Assembly: GCA_030690315.1 (NCBI GenBank)
Contig: JAUYGY010000010.1
Location: 1-64,000, forward strand
DNA: 64,000 nucleotides
From: Aequorivita sp.
GTDB lineage: Bacteria > Bacteroidota > Bacteroidia > Flavobacteriales > Flavobacteriaceae
Reading direction: 5' to 3'
The translations under genes and the position numbers were made by a program. Under the pieces are notes generated by a model. The model was given only the letters and a program-made list of their open reading frames with translations, ran no database searches and was not told the origin of the DNA. Position 1 is the first letter of the stretch. Each line of letters begins with the position of its first letter. Positions 62,154 to 64,000 of the stretch are shown piece by piece.

Positions 62154-63292
62154 ATAAACTCCTTCAAAATAGCAACAACATAATCTATTTCTTCTTTTTT
62201 ATTGAAACTGGAGAAGGAAAAACGAATTGAAGGTTTTTGAAGATCTTCTTCGGAAAGAAAAGCATTCAGAACGTGCGAGCCACCTTCGGCCCCACTTTGG
62301 CAGGCACTCCCTTTAGAACAAGCAATTCCTTTTAAATCCAATTGGAACAAAAGCAACATTGCCTTTTCTGCAGAAATAGGCAAACACACATTCAGAAGTG
62401 TATATGTGCTATTCTCATTATCGCCACAACTGCCGTTAAACTTTACGCCGGGAATATTTGCTAAAAGCTTTTCCTTAAAATATTCCTTTAGCCCGGTAAT
62501 ATACGCACGTTCCTTCTCCAAATTTTGATAGGAAATCTTTAGCGCTTCCACCATGCCCGCTATGGCATAAACTGCTTCCGTTCCTGGGCGCATTCCGCGT
62601 TCCTGCTCTCCGCCATGTATCAATGGCCTAAGCCCTGAGTTTTTACGGATAAATGCAAACCCAGCGCCTTTTGGCCCATGGAATTTATGCGCAGCAGCGG
62701 CAGAAAAATCTATTGGTATTTCCTTAAAATCAAGTTCATAATGCCCTACGGACTGTACGGTATCGCTATGGAAAAGGGCGTTATGCTCTTTGCACAGAAG
62801 CGCCACTTTTTTAATATCTAAAAGATTGCCCACTTCATTGTTTACGTGCATCAAGCTCACCAATGTTTTTTCAGAAGTACTTGCCAAAAGGCTTCGTAAA
62901 TGTTCATAGTCTATCCCGCCGCAGTGAGTTAAATTCACGAAATCCAACTGTATATTGTATTCTTTTTGAAGCCATTCCAAGGTATGTAAAACCGCATGAT
63001 GCTCAATGCGGCTGGAGATAATTCGCTTTACGCCAAGATCGCGAACGGCACTTACAAGTATAATATTATCGGCCTCGGTGCCGCCCGAAGTAAAGATTAT
63101 TTCGCTTGCGGCAACGTTTAATATTTTCGCTACTTCCTTACGGGCGTTTTCAAGCAATGATTTTGATGACCTACCGTAAGAGTGTGTAGATGAAGGATTT
63201 CCATATTCTGTTCTTAAGACTTCAGTAATGCAGTAAATTACTTCATCACGTAGCTGGGTGGTGGCAGCACTATCAAAATATACTTTTTTCAT
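62144..63292 (-). CDS. Cysteine desulfurase (IscS/NifS family)
   Basis: PLP enzyme that removes sulfur from cysteine for Fe-S clusters, thiouridine or other acceptors. The 382-residue protein has the PLP-binding lysine in SAAAHKFHGPKGAGFAF (near residue 203), HVNNEVGN near 149-156, and the mobile catalytic Cys in GIACSKGSACQSGAEGGSHVL near residue 324-335. The class is the group I (NifS/IscS) type. No iscU, sufB or mnmA adjoins it, so the acceptor is unclear. The C-terminal IDN codons form part of a heptamer array. Confidence 0.93.
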   Translation of the reverse strand: MKKVYFDSAATTQLRDEVIYCITEVLRTEYGNPSSTHSYGRSSKSLLENARKEVAKILNVAASEIIFTSGGTEADNIILVSAVRDLGVKRIISSRIEHHAVLHTLEWLQKEYNIQLDFVNLTHCGGIDYEHLRSLLASTSEKTLVSLMHVNNEVGNLLDIKKVALLCKEHNALFHSDTVQSVGHYELDFKEIPIDFSAAAAHKFHGPKGAGFAFIRKNSGLRPLIHGGEQERGMRPGTEAVYAIAGMVEALKISYQNLEKERAYITGLKEYFKEKLLANIPGVKFNGSCGDNENSTYTLLNVCLPISAEKAMLLLFQLDLKGIACSKGSACQSGAEGGSHVLNAFLSEEDLQKPSIRFSFSSFNKKEEIDYVVAILKEFIDN

Positions 63293-63504
63293 TCGGTATC
63301 TTTCTTTTTGAAATCAGCCTATAACAGATGTTTTGGCAGGGTTCAGACATTATTTTCAGTTCACAAAAATACATATTAAAACAGTTTTGCCCCCTTTTCA
63401 GTTAAAAAGAAATGCGTTACTTTGTGGCTATGGAATTTTTCGCCACAAATTCACAAATAACAAAGTATAAATATTAAAGAATTCGTGGCTAACATCAAAC
63501 CAAT

Positions 63505-64000
63505 ATGAATAAATTTCTTGCCCTTTTCTTCTTCTTTACCATCCTTCTTCAAAGCTGTGATGACGGCGATATTATTATAACTACATTCAACTTTGACGAG
63601 GCCGAACTAAAAAGCTGCGGCACCTTGGGCAATTACGTGTTTTACAAAGTGAACCCGGAGGCATTGGAGAGTCTCTCCTTAAAATTGGGCGTTACGGACA
63701 GTCTTTATAGAACAGCCGAAACCAAAAATTACGTCCTTAACGGCACCACCAATTTTGTAAATTACAGAACTTATGATGGCGAGTTAGGCACAACCTATTT
63801 CTGCAGCAGCATCCCGCCCACATCTCCCAATGTAACGGTTGATTATCTTGCGGCGGCAGGTACTGCAGAATTTGTTACTACGTTTATTTTTGAAGACAAT
63901 GATCTGGTTCCTGAAGAGGAAGAAGCGGCCGGCGATACCGATGGCGATGGACTTCCAAATATTTATGATTTTGATGATGATGGAGATAACGTGCCCACCA
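63505..64000 (+). CDS. Lipoprotein with calcium-binding repeats, cut by the window edge
   Basis: The first 165 codons of a gene that continues past the right edge. It begins with a lipoprotein signal (MNKFLALFFFFTILLQSC, Cys18) and a beta-rich domain, then an acidic linker PEEEEAAGDTDGDGLPNIYD and the DDDGDN motif, which is the start of thrombospondin type-3-like calcium-binding repeats. Such repeats are common in flavobacterial surface lipoproteins. The function is unknown. About 210 bp of apparently non-coding sequence separate its start from the cysteine desulfurase start. Confidence 0.82.
   Translation, partial: MNKFLALFFFFTILLQSCDDGDIIITTFNFDEAELKSCGTLGNYVFYKVNPEALESLSLKLGVTDSLYRTAETKNYVLNGTTNFVNYRTYDGELGTTYFCSSIPPTSPNVTVDYLAAAGTAEFVTTFIFEDNDLVPEEEEAAGDTDGDGLPNIYDFDDDGDNVPT

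Overview
The window looks like chromosome from a member of the Flavobacteriaceae (Bacteroidota). The evidence is AT-rich DNA, type IX secretion genes (porX, porQ, a cargo protein with a C-terminal sorting domain), an lpxC-fabZ fusion, many lipoproteins and TonB-dependent/SusC-like outer-membrane proteins, Bacteroidota -7 promoter boxes (TAnnTTTG), weak Shine-Dalgarno use, and what appears to be a 6S RNA between zapA and rny. I cannot name the genus. I see no prophage, insertion sequence, CRISPR array, rRNA or tRNA.

Layout. 1-5.9 kb: a minus-strand histidine operon (hisG-hisD-hisC-hisB-hisH, continuing off the left edge), headed by an 18-residue leader peptide with four consecutive His codons and a terminator, and interrupted by two large heptanucleotide repeat arrays. 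6-12.7 kb: a sodium:solute symporter, a small toxin-antitoxin island lying between a prohibitin-like gene and a duplicate of that gene's last 25 codons, a von Willebrand A membrane protein and fabG. 12.9-22.5 kb: an S9 peptidase, sucD, and the lipid A block lpxD, lpxC-fabZ, lpxA, efp and a second lpxD-like gene, then an HD phosphohydrolase. 22.7-30.9 kb: porX, tsaE, two tandem copies of an unusual unit (a 46-residue lipoprotein gene overlapped out of frame by a membrane-protein gene), alanine dehydrogenase, proline dehydrogenase and aroB. 31-40.4 kb: a PfpI-like protein, YihY, DinB, an Lrp regulator, an M14 peptidase divergent from an XRE regulator across a set of palindromes, a hybrid histidine kinase, mscL, cmk and porQ. 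40.6-50.8 kb: lon, an adhesin-like auto-transported protein, a repeat lipoprotein, an MFS transporter, an M48 peptidase, a type IX cargo protein and msrB. 50.9-64 kb: lpd, aroQ, two beta-barrel proteins, xerD, rny, 6S RNA, zapA, a coiled-coil partner, an M23 peptidase coupled to a TonB-dependent receptor, a cysteine desulfurase and a lipoprotein cut by the right edge.

Most of the window is housekeeping: amino acid synthesis, envelope biogenesis, proteolysis and the type IX machinery. The points that stand out are (1) the his attenuator, whose antiterminator can be drawn base by base; (2) the duplicated lipoprotein/membrane-protein unit with an identical 59-nt out-of-frame overlap in both copies; (3) several sequence-unrelated intergenic repeats that share a 7-bp period and usually touch a stop codon; (4) four TTAC-N4-GTAA palindromes around the XRE gene, two of which overlay the -7 boxes of the divergent promoters; and (5) the toxin-antitoxin island bracketed by two copies of a prohibitin gene tail that differ only at synonymous sites.
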